Shown here: positions 40,701-49,977 of the stretch, one piece after another
Layout of the letters: each line of letters starts with the position of its first letter
Position numbering within the stretch: position 1 is the stretch's first letter
NCBI RefSeq assembly: GCF_000247815.1
Contig: NC_021674.1
Location: forward strand, 9,484,466 to 9,548,465
Direction of reading: 5' to 3'
DNA: 64,000 nucleotides
Source of the DNA: Ficedula albicollis
Taxonomy: Eukaryota; Chordata; Aves; Passeriformes; Muscicapidae
Made by a program: the position numbers and the translations under genes
The notes under the pieces: model-generated
What the model was told of the DNA's origin: nothing
Seen by the model: only the letters and a program-made list of their open reading frames with translations
Databases searched by the model: none

Positions 40701-42786
40701 TGTTTTACTCTGTTAATCATGAAGTTGTTTTCCTGACTGCAAGTGATTTCTTCACCTCTTGACAGTGGTGCTGTCATAAGCCCTTAATGTGACCATCATT
40801 ATGGAGACAATCCAAGGCAAGGAGCTTAACTGCATTAATGAAGAGAGGCATGGCTCCTGTCTTACCTGTGGAGTTAAAAAAGTAGAAGAAAAGCAGCTTT
40901 GAGGAAATCTTAGACTTCAGTGACCAGTCTGTTTCATGGGCAAGGTGACAACATAATGCAAAACCCCCAAACTTCTATGAAGGCTACATTTTGTCAAAGC
41001 CTGGTGTAGAGTTTTACAGGTGTGAGTAAGTGTTCACACACAGAGGAAAAAAAAATATAGAGAAAAAAAAGTACTAGGGCAATTCCATCAAGAATGTTAG
41101 AAAGCACTTGTAAAAAAAGACTACTTACTCTCGGTCCCACAGAAAGAGCCATCCAACATTGAGGCCATTATTCAGACACCATGCCACATAAAAAGGTATT
41201 GGCAGCAAGTCTGGCTTTATGAAGACATATCCAAGTTCATTCCTGCCGGGAAAAAAGTGGGTATGGAGAGAGGAAAGCAATGCCTGCACTGACCAAACAA
41301 ACATTTCTGGCCTCCTTTTCCTTATATTAGGAAGGACTTTACTTTGGGATTAACATTTTGGCTTAAATCAGTCTATTTCTCCTCTGTGTCCTTCTCTGAT
41401 ACAATACAGAAATACCTATGGCTTTCCCTATCAGGCAGTATTGATCTCATAGCCCCAGGAAAAGTTTCCAGTCCAGTTCAACAAACCAAGAGACTCTCCA
41501 GTGCTGGTTGTGTGATCTCTGACAGAAAGAAAACTCAAAGCATTAGCTCTGTAATCTGTTAACTTTGCCCCTGTGGGTTCTCAGCCTCTAGCAGAGGGTA
41601 AATGCAAGTATTGGATAAATCTGTCAGATTCCCCAAATTCCTGGAAACAAGGCCTCACAGAGGAGTTTACACACTTTGATACCTGTCCTCACTTTAGAGG
41701 AGTTCATGTACACCTCCAAACTGCTTCCCAGCTTTGGATGCTGGACATAGGAGATGTTCCAGCCACAGAACTTTGGCATGTCAAGTCAAGATAAATGACA
41801 ATGGGTTTGCTCTTGCTAGAAACCCCTGAAAGGGAGGTAAGAGGCTGAGCTACTCCAAAAGGGAAGAGTCCCTGTCCCTTCTCATTCATACTGTAAGCAG
41901 TAAATAGGAAATACCTTCGACAGATCCCTGACAAGGCGTAGAGAAGCCAGGCAAGCTGCCAGCCGTAGATGACATTCCAGATGAGGAAAGTCCAGCCAGC
42001 TGGTGTGAAATCAGTGCTGTACTTGGCTGAGATGTTTCCGGGGGTTGTCCTGAACAAACCTGCCGTGGTGAAAGTTATTGCAGGCAAAAGTGTTATTACA
42101 TCCAGAGGGTGGGGAAAGACTGCTGATTTTCCTCAACCTTCCTCCCTACCTCAGTGAGTTCAAGGATGATGAGAGCATGCCCTTGGTGCAAACCAGCCAT
42201 GTGCTGCTGTTGGTTTAGACATCCATTATGGAATCACCGTCCCTTATTGGGAGCACTGTGCACCTTCCCTCTGACACAGAACCAGAAAAACCAGCTGTCT
42301 GTGTAATCCAGAGGGCAGCATGAAGGCAGTTTCTGTCAGATTCAGCCAGGAAGTATTCAAACACAGCACCACTGCGTCTACAAACCTACAGCAGCAGCCT
42401 GAACATCTCCCTCCAGGGACACAAGGATCTGCCTTTCAACCACCACTAGATCCAGGCTCAGTGGAGACATTTACTTGGACTTTAAGGGACTGGATAGGGT
42501 TCAGACATTTGGCTGTAACACCTGGAGGATGCACCAGCTACTTCCACCTTTCACAGAACAAGGTGTGTTTAGAGAGTTGATGAGGTAGCAAACATGTCTA
42601 TCCATCTAAGCCACCTCATATCATTGCATGATATAAAGCATGAAACCCACCTCTGAACAAAGAAAATTTGCTGGCATTACCTTTGAAAGTCCCAGTGGCA
42701 TTTCCAGCATTCATTATCACCATGACCGTGAAGGTAGCCAAAGATAGAAATATCACCAAAATCTTCAACTTATGTAGAGCATCCAT
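37661..42786 (-). CDS. Polytopic membrane protein, long TspO/MBR-like (tryptophan-rich sensory protein-like), 7 coding exons
   Basis: The coding sequence joins, in transcript order, 42786-42681, 42059-41915, 41242-41129, 40532-40388, 39974-39826, 39341-39202 and 37782-37661. This gives 921 nt: 306 residues plus a TGA stop. Every intron has GT-AG ends, and the exon phases fit without adjustment, which is strong evidence for a real, intact gene. The start ATG (42784-42786) has A at -3 and G at +4. About eight hydrophobic segments are visible, near residues 8-26, 56-78, 95-118, 123-145, 172-196, 207-223, 236-250 and 265-285. FTPAGW (53-58), followed by IW (62-63), IY (66-67) and several Trp, matches what I know of long TspO/MBR-superfamily proteins. 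Classical TSPO is about 170 residues with five helices, so this is a different branch. Sequons at N29, N44 and N253 all fall in loops that would be lumenal if both termini are cytosolic. The C-terminus is basic (RHWKR, 286-290). The ligand and physiological role are unknown. The gene structure is near certain; the family assignment is moderately confident. Confidence 0.92.
37783..39201 (-). other. Intron 6 of the TspO/MBR-like gene
   Basis: This 1419-bp intron is the largest between coding exons. It holds the imperfect two-copy duplication at 38774-38935. I found no alternative exon that keeps the frame. The other coding introns are 413-672 bp. Confidence 0.85.
38774..38935. repeat. Imperfect 95-bp-offset tandem duplication (intronic)
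   Basis: GGGCAAATGGAAGTCCACAG occurs at 38774 and again at 38869. The second unit lacks about 16 bases (the CTTTTCC segment) before CCCTACGTCAGATGGAGCTG. Confidence 0.85.
39202..39341 (-). CDS. Coding exon 6 (residues 220-267)
   Basis: The acceptor is cttcacag ending at 39342 and the donor is ATAG|GTGAGT at 39201-39200. The exon is 140 nt, from phase 2 to phase 1. It contains an aromatic, charged connector (YLENYFLDKYVRYNL), the seventh helix (about 236-250) and a polar loop with the N253-R-S sequon. Confidence 0.91.
39826..39974 (-). CDS. Coding exon 5 (residues 171-220)
   Basis: The acceptor is catggcag ending at 39975 and the donor is TG|GTAAGT at 39825-39824. The exon is 149 nt, from phase 0 to phase 2. 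It encodes the fifth helix (LALYVTWTSIATLLNF, residues 175-190), a short polar link (KWNVSDEKA) and the start of helix six. It is more GC- and CpG-rich at third positions than the flanking introns, as expected of a coding exon. Confidence 0.93.
40388..40532 (-). CDS. Coding exon 4 (residues 122-170)
   Basis: The acceptor is gtcctag ending at 40533 and the donor is CTG|GTAGGT at 40387-40386. The exon is 145 nt, from phase 2 to phase 0. It encodes the fourth hydrophobic helix (123-145), a polar basic loop (SHRALS...VKGHKAE) and the start of the next amphipathic or hydrophobic stretch (LWLIRIL). Confidence 0.92.
41129..41242 (-). CDS. Coding exon 3 (residues 84-122)
   Basis: The acceptor is cggcag ending at 41243 and the donor is GA|GTAAGT at 41128-41127. 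The exon is 114 nt, from phase 2 to phase 2. It encodes the third membrane helix, rich in Trp and Asn, with W105, NNG (108-110), W115 and W119. Buried Trp and Asn in this position are characteristic of TspO/MBR-like proteins. Confidence 0.92.
41915..42059 (-). CDS. Coding exon 2 (residues 36-84), signature motif exon
   Basis: The acceptor is cacggcag ending at 42060 and the donor is AG|GTATTT at 41914-41913. The exon is 145 nt, starting in phase 1 and ending in phase 2. It carries the N44-I-S sequon and the family signature FTPAGW (53-58), with W63, Y67, W69 and W73 in the second membrane helix. This is the most recognisable part of the protein. Confidence 0.93.
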
Positions 42787-42792
42787 CTTACT
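42681..42792 (-). CDS. Exon with start codon (residues 1-35 and first base of codon 36)
   Basis: The acceptor is a tttcag ending at 42793. Only six untranslated bases (AGTAAG) precede the ATG at 42786, so the rest of the 5' UTR must lie in an upstream exon. An in-frame ATG at 42801 lies inside the intron and is not used. The donor is G|GTAATG, with GT at 42680-42679. The exon encodes a short basic cytosolic start (HKLK), the first membrane helix and the N29-A-T sequon. It ends in phase 1. Confidence 0.9.
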
Positions 42793-44459
42793 CTGAAACA
42801 CATCAGAGATATTGTTGGCTTATCCTAAAGGAAGCCTGGGTTTGTCTCACATCCCAGAGACTGTTTTAGAAATAATGCTGTAAATTCACAAATTTTAACT
42901 GCCAACTTTTACTTGTGGAGTTTTCATTAGAGCTAAAGAGGCCTTTGGATGGGCTAGGAGCATCTCCATTTAAAGAGATCCCGTGAGGTTGCAGACTGGA
43001 AATGGGAAGCTTTGGGAGAGCTGCCTGCTTTTCCACCCTCCATTGCAAGAGCCATAACTTAGGTTTGCCTAAGGTTTTCACAAAGGCCTAAATAACTAAC
43101 CTACAAAATTAGTTTATCTGGCATTACTGTTGCAGTTTTAGTGAAGCAAACGGGCTTATCAATTTTGCCCACTCTAGGAAGCAAATATGAAAGTGTTGAA
43201 GTCTTTGCTTTGCAGCCAAGTGCCTTTTAGTTCAACTTAACTTCTCACATCTACCTCTCTAATCCTATAACTCCGACAAATGAACTTCCTTTCATGGTGG
43301 TATTACCTCCTCATCTACTGGCTGCAAATAAGCTTTAAATGCTTTAGCACGTCTCAAGAACTTTATGGACTATAAAATCCACATTCTACAATTTTTCAAG
43401 GTTTGTAAGTAGTGACTTGAGCTGTCCCAAGTGATTTCCATTAGTCCAGCATTTATTCTATCCTAGCAAAGTTCAGTGCCACATCTAAGAATAAGCACAC
43501 ATTCACCCAGCTATAGGCAACAGCTTTATTTCTCCTCACAGCTCAGCACTTGAGCTGCTTTCTCTCTACAGTGGCACTTCAATGCTTTCCAGAGTTGGCA
43601 GGAGTAACAACTGAGTTGTTTCTCATTGCTCAGTCTTGAACAATAAATTCTGGTTCCAGTGGATTGTTTTATAGTTCCAGGCTTTGTTCACAGAACGCGC
43701 TGCCTCCAGACACATCACAAGGAAGTGGGAAGGGAAATTCTGTTTTCTGTGAATCCATACATGTTTTTCCCTTCTCAGTTCTATCTTAACAGAAAAACAC
43801 CCCTTAAAAATAATATTTTTATTAAAAAAATTAAAATTAAAATCCTATGTGGAAGAATGCAAGATATGAAATCCCAACTAGACTTATGTCAGTCAAGTTG
43901 CAGAACAACGTGTTGTCTTCAACAGATACACTGGATTAGCAAATTCTGGAAAGAAAAATCCACTACTGTACTACTGTGTTGTACTATTGTATTGTACTAT
44001 TAGAGATATCGTTTCTGGCTCAGGAAATAACTGATATGCAGATTTCTGAAAGCCATGAAAACGTAGGAGAAAAATATCACTGTAACTTGTCAATGATCAA
44101 GGAAAGAATATAAGAATGGGACATTTGCCTGCTCCAAACCAGTACATGGGACTAGATGGTCCTGTGATCTCCCTGTCAGGCCAAAACTCTGTCCTCCCAT
44201 AGTCCTGTAGTTGACTTCAGCACCACATTTCTTTTTCATTAGCATATTTGGAAGACCTCGATTGCACAGCTTCAGGGAAACCCACGTTTGCTTACGGAAG
44301 TCTAGGAGGAAAGCCTTATTAAACAGGTCAATAGTTTCACTAGCGTCTCTCACCTCCTGCCTCCCTCTAACTTACTGCCTGCTATAAACCTCTGAAATAT
44401 TTCCTGCCTGCAGTCTCCAGTCACAACCAACCATTAGAAGAATCAGAAATATTACTCAC
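42793..44459 (-). other. Putative 5' UTR intron of the TspO/MBR-like gene
   Basis: It is bounded by the acceptor at 42793 and the proposed donor at 44459. The content is mostly AT-rich and unique-looking, with an AT-rich patch at 43806-43845 and a TACTRTTGTA-like short repeat near 43965-44000. Confidence 0.4.
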
Positions 44460-44700
44460 AGGAATCCACGCAGGCTTTATGGCAGCGTTTTACAGCTGTG
44501 GTTCGGCTACAAGCAGCGCTGGGCAGTCTCCGCCTCCTAGCCTGACCTAAAGAGATTTCATACAACTCTCAGCAGATTAATAATCACTTATTATTAAAAG
44601 AAAAATAAAAACTCACAGAAGTTAGACATGCTTTCTGTCTGTGAGCTGCTGCAGCCTCCAATTGGCTAAAGCTTCCCAAAAACAAGCACTTATGCAAGAG
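44460..44700 (-). other. Probable noncoding first exon of the TspO/MBR-like gene (5' end uncertain)
   Basis: A noncoding exon is required because the start-codon exon has only six untranslated bases. On the minus strand, ATTCCT|GTGAGTAAT at 44460/44459 is a strong donor. The sequence just upstream (44461-44535) is locally GC- and CpG-richer than its surroundings. The resulting intron to 42793 would be 1667 bp. The 5' boundary is a guess based on a TATA-like box near 44731; a shorter exon starting near 44560 is equally possible. Confidence 0.4.
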
Positions 44701-44723
44701 AAATGTGATTACTTAACCAAAGA

Positions 44724-44731
44724 CTTTTATA
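44724..44731 (-). promoter_or_regulatory. TATA-like box upstream of the putative first exon
   Basis: The minus strand reads TATAAAAG here, about 30 bp before the 5' end proposed for the noncoding exon. A palindromic CCAATTGG at about 44658-44665 supplies a CCAAT box on either strand and would suit a transcription start nearer 44570 instead. This is an inference from motifs only. Confidence 0.25.
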
Positions 44732-44974
44732 ACAGCCAGACATTTCGTAGAACATTGCATGTTCCCAACTTGTTGGCAGACAGAAGCTAATGAGTGCATG
44801 CTCTGGCCTCTTGCCTGCTTTGTCCTTCCCCATCCCTGCCAGGAGGAGGGAAACTGAGCGCTTAATGTGAAATACTGCATCTCAAAATCTTAGTGCTCCT
44901 GAGTGGCATATGCTGGCAGGGTGTGCTGGAGAAACAGACTGGATTTGGAGCCTGGGGAAGATGGAGATAAAAAT

Positions 44975-45103
44975 GGTTTGAATTGGAAGGGACCTGAAAG
45001 ATCATGTGGCTCCAACAACCCCACTGCTGTGGGCAGGGACGCCTTCCACTGCACCAAGTTACTCAAAGCCCACCCAGCCTGGCCTTAAACATTTCCAGAG
45101 ATG
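44975..45103 (-). mobile_element. Truncated CR1-type LINE 3' end
   Basis: GAATTGGAAGGGACCTGAAAG, then GATCATGTGGCTCCAAC, GTGGGCAGGGACGCCTTCCA and CTGGCCTTAAACATTTCCAG follow the usual complement of an avian CR1 tail. It is fragmentary and noncoding. Confidence 0.88.
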
Positions 45104-45120
45104 AACACACAGATGTCATA

Positions 45121-45190
45121 CACAGAACCACAGAAAAGTTTAGGCTGGAAAAGAACTCTAAGATCCAGTCCAACCATAAGCAACATAGAT
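45121..45190 (-). mobile_element. Short CR1-type LINE 3' fragment
   Basis: CACAGAACCACAGAA followed by TTTAGGCTGGAAAAGA and AGATCCAGTCCAACC matches the very 3' end of a CR1 copy in minus orientation. It lies just beside the previous CR1 fragment, so this is a separate or nested insertion. Confidence 0.8.
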
Positions 45191-45735
45191 CCATAGTCTG
45201 GATCCTGTGAGCATCTTCATATCTTCCTATAGCCCCAGATGGAGATTGGGTCACGAGTAAACTTCTGTTCATCGATACAGGAAGGGCTCCTGCCCCTCAG
45301 TGCAAGCCCACCCCACAGAAACAGTGCAAGCTATGCACGCTGCTCAGTCTCTGCATGCACCTCTATCTGCTACAGAACCACAATCTCACTACATCCACTC
45401 CTTACATTTTATATTTCTGCTTGTTTCCTCTCAAATTTAAACTTCTATGGCAAATTTAAAATATTCTTCAGCATCAAAATGCTATTTACCTTGTGCAGCC
45501 ACAGTAAGCAGACAATCTGGCTGGGAACTGCCCCATGTCAAATATAAAGGCAGTAAATTAACTAGCACCCATCTTCATCCATTGGAAACAACATCATGGG
45601 ACTGGAAATTAATCCAGCTGGAGCTTTCCTGGCCATTGAGAGAGGTGGATGCCTATATGAACATGGATTTGCCAGCTGTGGGAAGTGCAGGGCATCCAGC
45701 CAGCACTGTTGCTGTCTATTTATCAGTGTAGGTGA

Positions 45736-45785
45736 GAGGTCCACCCTTTGGAGGCATTCTGAGGTCCACCCTTTGGAGGTATTCT
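45736..45785. repeat. 25-bp two-copy tandem duplication
   Basis: GAGGTCCACCCTTTGGAGG followed by C/T-ATTCT is repeated directly, with one substitution. Confidence 0.9.
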
Positions 45786-46411
45786 GCTGTGGAAACCAGT
45801 GCTTTAAGTATTATTATTTATTATTATAATTAGCCAGATAACATGTTGTGTTCTACACAGGGATCAAAAACAAGAGCTGCTTGAGCTACTTGTGCATAGC
45901 CTGTTCCTTGAAGAAGACAAGTGCCTGAGCTCACAGCATGGCGGTATTGGCATTTTTCTCTCCTTTTTTCACTTTGTGGATCCCCCATATATGTACACAG
46001 TGACTCTGCCCATGTCCTAGAAACTGCCTTCAAGTCAGGAGTTTGTAAGCACTTGTCGCAGCAAGCATGGGCTGAAATACAAGCAGAACCATTACAAACA
46101 CTGTATAGCCTCTCCTCCCAGTAGATTAAAATCTACAATGACCACGTCTTATTTATGGGCCTCATATGTATATCTAGTGTGTATAGGCATATATATATGT
46201 CTTAACTCATCAGATAGTCCAAATGAGCTCAGCATTATGTCAGATATTGCATTTTCATCCAACAAATGGGTGGCCTGAAATTCTTCACTGAATATAGGCC
46301 ACTTTACCATACATGGGCCTGTTAGGTCCACACTGACCTAAATCTAGGAAAAGTTCTGCATGCAGAAAACATTGGACAAGTGGAAGAACCAAAATACACC
46401 CACTTCCCCAT

Positions 46412-46425
46412 CCCCCCCCCCCCCC
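46412..46425. repeat. C14 homopolymer
   Basis: An ordinary-length cytosine run. It is a useful contrast with the kilobase G runs elsewhere in the window. Confidence 0.9.
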
Positions 46426-48530
46426 ACACCTCCTGCCCCATGTTCTTGCTGGTTATTCCATAATACATCTCTTGCTGCAGTGAGACAACTAGAAGCAATG
46501 CCACCACAGTGGTGGCCTTGTCCTCTGGCCACACTCTGTAATCCAGCCAGAAACTTGAAGCCTGCATTCTGAGTTTCAGAAGGTTTTGGTTTTTTCAGAA
46601 TAAATCACAACACAGGCCTTGGATAAAATATTTTAAAATATTTTATCATGCAGCCCTACAAAAATCCCCTCAAGTACATTCATAAAATACAGAGCAATGT
46701 ACTTATAAAGTTATTAAAATTGAACATCTCTTGCTTCACTAGGCTGCACAGCATTCCCAAAAGTGGGAATGCTGAGGACAGCTGTAGCTTTAAGATACCA
46801 GAGTTAAAGGAAGATTTTATGGAAAGGCCCTAGCTTTCTATAGTGTATCTTCTCTGGGAGAACTTTTAGGCTTATTTCTTCAACATGGGTTTCAATATCT
46901 TTGCTGGCCTGCTGAGGAAATAAAATTATATTGTCAGAGGAGTGGAAAATGCAGTTATATTAATTTCAGACAAGAAATAGCTGCTGATGTTTTCATGCAC
47001 AAAGAGAAGCATGATACAATCCATGTTTACAAAAGGATGTGTCTTGAAATCCAGATAGGCTGCTGAATGAAATCACCGGAACCAGTTTCCATGACACAGA
47101 CAGTAGTTGGTACTTTTCAAGACAAGATGCTTTGAATCAAATGTAAGTTTGTATTCATTTGGCTCCTGATAGAGAAAAAAGGCTTCCAACTAACAGTTAT
47201 TTTATCATCAGGGCAGTTTTCCGATAAACAGAGGAAAATAAAGACTCCTTCTGTATTACCAAAAATGTTTAAAGGGTCTATCTTTAGACTTTTAGAGGCC
47301 TCATTTGTTCCAAAAGAAGAAGAAAATAAATAGGAAAAAAAGCTGCTTTTCAAGTAGGAGAGATCTACCATACCCATCCCTCCCCACACACACTCTCTGC
47401 AGCACCAAGATGTGCTCCAGCAGCAGCAGGGCACCTCAGATACCAGGGCACACTCCAGAGCAGGACTGGTTGCCCTGGGACCACAGCTCCACTATCAGTG
47501 CCCCATGTACTGGAAAGCCATGTAAGTATTTATAAGGTGATGAGCTAGCTTGAGCAGACTTTGTCCTGGTATTAATGCCCTGCTGAAAAGAGGAAGATCC
47601 TACATTTTAGAAAAACCCTTGACATGAATCCTCCTGCTAGTAGCTGAAATAAAACATTATGAGCACAGACAGTTTGAGTCCCAGAACAGAAAGTGGAAGC
47701 CAATTGCTTTCTACCTAGAGATGCCCCTGTGGAGGCACTGTCCTCAAAATAAACTCATTTTGCACTGTGTAGGAACTGAGAGAAGTTCATCTGTGGGCAG
47801 CTCACCCACCTAATGGCACACAGTCATCAGCAGGAAACTCCAGAAAGCAAAGCTCCAGAAACACCTCCCCAGCAAGGCAGGAGCTCAGATATTGCAATCA
47901 GTCTGCCAGAGCCTTTTGTCCCCATCAGCAGCAATGATGGGTTTAAATCCTAAAGATATTCTGCACACTCAGTGCTCCAGTTTAATCCTTATAGCCACTT
48001 GCTTTAACTCCAGGCTTTCCCAATGTGCTGGGCAAACTTGCATCCATGAGTCAGTGACCTCGTTGGAAATCATTTTCAGGCCAAGTTCAGCAAGTGTTGA
48101 CAACCAAATATACTAATCTTCTAACAACAGCTCAAGCATCCTAATCCTGCAGTGGGTTAATCTGGGTGCCCTCAATGCCAGGGATTTGCTTTTCCTTGCT
48201 GCTAGAAGGGATGGGATTTGGCTGTGCACATTAGGATGGGCACACAGTGAAGAGGATCTGTGTTAGCAATCCCGTTTGGGTATTTTAAGAAGGAAAATCA
48301 TCTGCTTTTCATTGTTGGAGAGCAGAACAGATCCACCCTTTGGCAGCAGGGAAATATCCCTACATCTGAGGGAGCAAGAAGAGTAAGGAACTCACTGCCC
48401 TCGCACTTTCAACCAGACTTTAAGCTGCCATGCTAAAAATCATTAAATGATCTCCAAATCTTTTCATTGAACTCTAGATTAAGGACATTATTGCAAACAT
48501 TTAAGTAACTCAAACTATGCTCTGCCAACT

Positions 48531-48658
48531 CTTGTGAGAGAAAGAGGGTAAAAGACAATGCAGTTCTTTCTCTAAACTGAGCTTCTAAGAAGTAAATCTT
48601 GTGAGAGAAAGAGGGTAAAAGACAATTCTTTCTCTAAACTGAGCTTCTAAGAAGTAAT
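48531..48658. repeat. About 67-bp two-copy tandem duplication
   Basis: CTTGTGAGAGAAAGAGGG starts at 48531 and again at 48598. The second unit lacks about six bases (TGCAGT-like) in the middle. It abuts the 1321-bp duplication. Confidence 0.88.
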
Positions 48659-49977
48659 AAAACATATTATCCCCAGATGTTCTCACTTACTGGTTAAGGA
48701 CTGGTAAATTTGCCTTCTTCAAAGGAAGCCCAAGAGTCTGCCTGCAGCAGTGTCCAATGTCTGGCAGACAGCACTCAGCATCAGGAGCACAGCAGCAGGA
48801 AGGCACAAGGAACCAGAAACTCACCTGCACAACCCACCCCTTCAAACAAGATGGCTGTGAAGAGATGAGGAAAACAGCAGAGCTGAGCAGCGATGAACAA
48901 AGACACATATATGGCTGGATAGCCTCAATTTAAAACTTCTTAATTGCATAAAGATTATTTTATTCAATTCCTTGGCATTACTGTTACTCACAGGACTTTC
49001 CCATGTCCTCCTCCACCACTGAAGGAATCACAAAACCAAGAACATTCATTCAGCACTCTGTTTGCTCAGTGTCACTACTCTATCGATTTTAAGAACACAG
49101 ACATATTATTCTCCTGGATACCTCATCACTATCACCCGGGAATGCTTCACAAGCATTTAATTATTTCTCTCCCCACAATTCCACGAGAAAAGCAAAAGCC
49201 AGCCCCTTGCCTTGGCAGCAGTGGCGCTGTCTCTAAGCCCTCACTGGGTAGAGGTGGCTGTTTTGCAGAGCTCATGCAGCCACCAGTGTGGCCAGGAGCA
49301 GAGATATATAGAAAGGGAGGAAAGGCACCTGGACAGTGGTCAGAGCACAAGTTTTTCTCCCTTCCGTGGGAGCAGAGAGCTGCCTTATTTTATAGCTGCA
49401 ACATTCAGGTCAGACAGAACCTTTCATGCAGAAAGCCTGCTTGAGAAGTAACTCGGGTGGCCTGATTTTCTTTCTGGTGCTTTTTTTTGTGGCACTTTAT
49501 ATGCTTCAATGCAGTAGTGTTACCTATAATTGGCAGCATTCAATGCATCTCTCAAGCTGAGCATTTAGAAAATGAGAAACATTTGGATGACAGCAGCTTT
49601 CCTACAAGAGGGCAGCACGAAGATTAAACAGACTACTTCCATTCACAGCAGCTGAGTGGCTCACTTTACTAGGAATACTCCTTTAACATAGCAACTTTGC
49701 AATCTAATTATCTAAGTATTTTTTAAAGGCAACTGGGGTTTATATAAAACCTCATAATATGGATATGTATCACCTCCTACAAGAACTATCAGCAGAACTA
49801 GAACATTTAGATTCATTACTGTGAGAAATTAGTGGAACAAAACTCATTGCAACACCCTAGAGGTAGGGAAGGTGACTTTTTATGAAAAAGATTCCAGCAA
49901 GTTGGTCCTACACACTCCCACTCTCCCTTCTACATACTCACGTGCACAGGACTGTATCCATCTGCTCAGGATCAGCC
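48657..49977. repeat. 1321-bp tandem duplication, first copy
   Basis: It is directly adjacent to the second copy (49978-51298) at a constant offset of 1321 bp. By eye, and from identical translated frames in both copies, I see no differences. The unit contains no protein-coding gene that I recognise; its 166-codon frame (48944-49444) has no domain features. It is either a very recent duplication or a false assembly duplication. Confidence 0.95.
48825..48854 (-). other. Candidate 30-nt exon-like element (hypothetical)
   Basis: On the minus strand a pyrimidine-rich acceptor (CTCATCTCTTCACAG) and a consensus donor (CAG|GTGAGT) bracket 30 nt. It lies upstream of the TspO/MBR-like gene in the same orientation, so it could be an alternative 5' UTR exon, or simply cryptic splice sites. 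The duplicate lies at 50146-50175. Confidence 0.2.

Larger units (their letters stand above)
45191..48530. other. Gene-free stretch
   Basis: No supported exon. It contains a 25-bp duplication (45736-45785), TA-rich sequence (about 46165-46200), a C14 run (46412-46425) and otherwise AT-leaning unique sequence. Confidence 0.55.

Noticed and set aside
48944..49444. 166-codon plus-strand frame, present identically in both copies of the duplication
   Set aside because: Identity between copies reflects the identical DNA, not selection. The translation has no recognisable feature.
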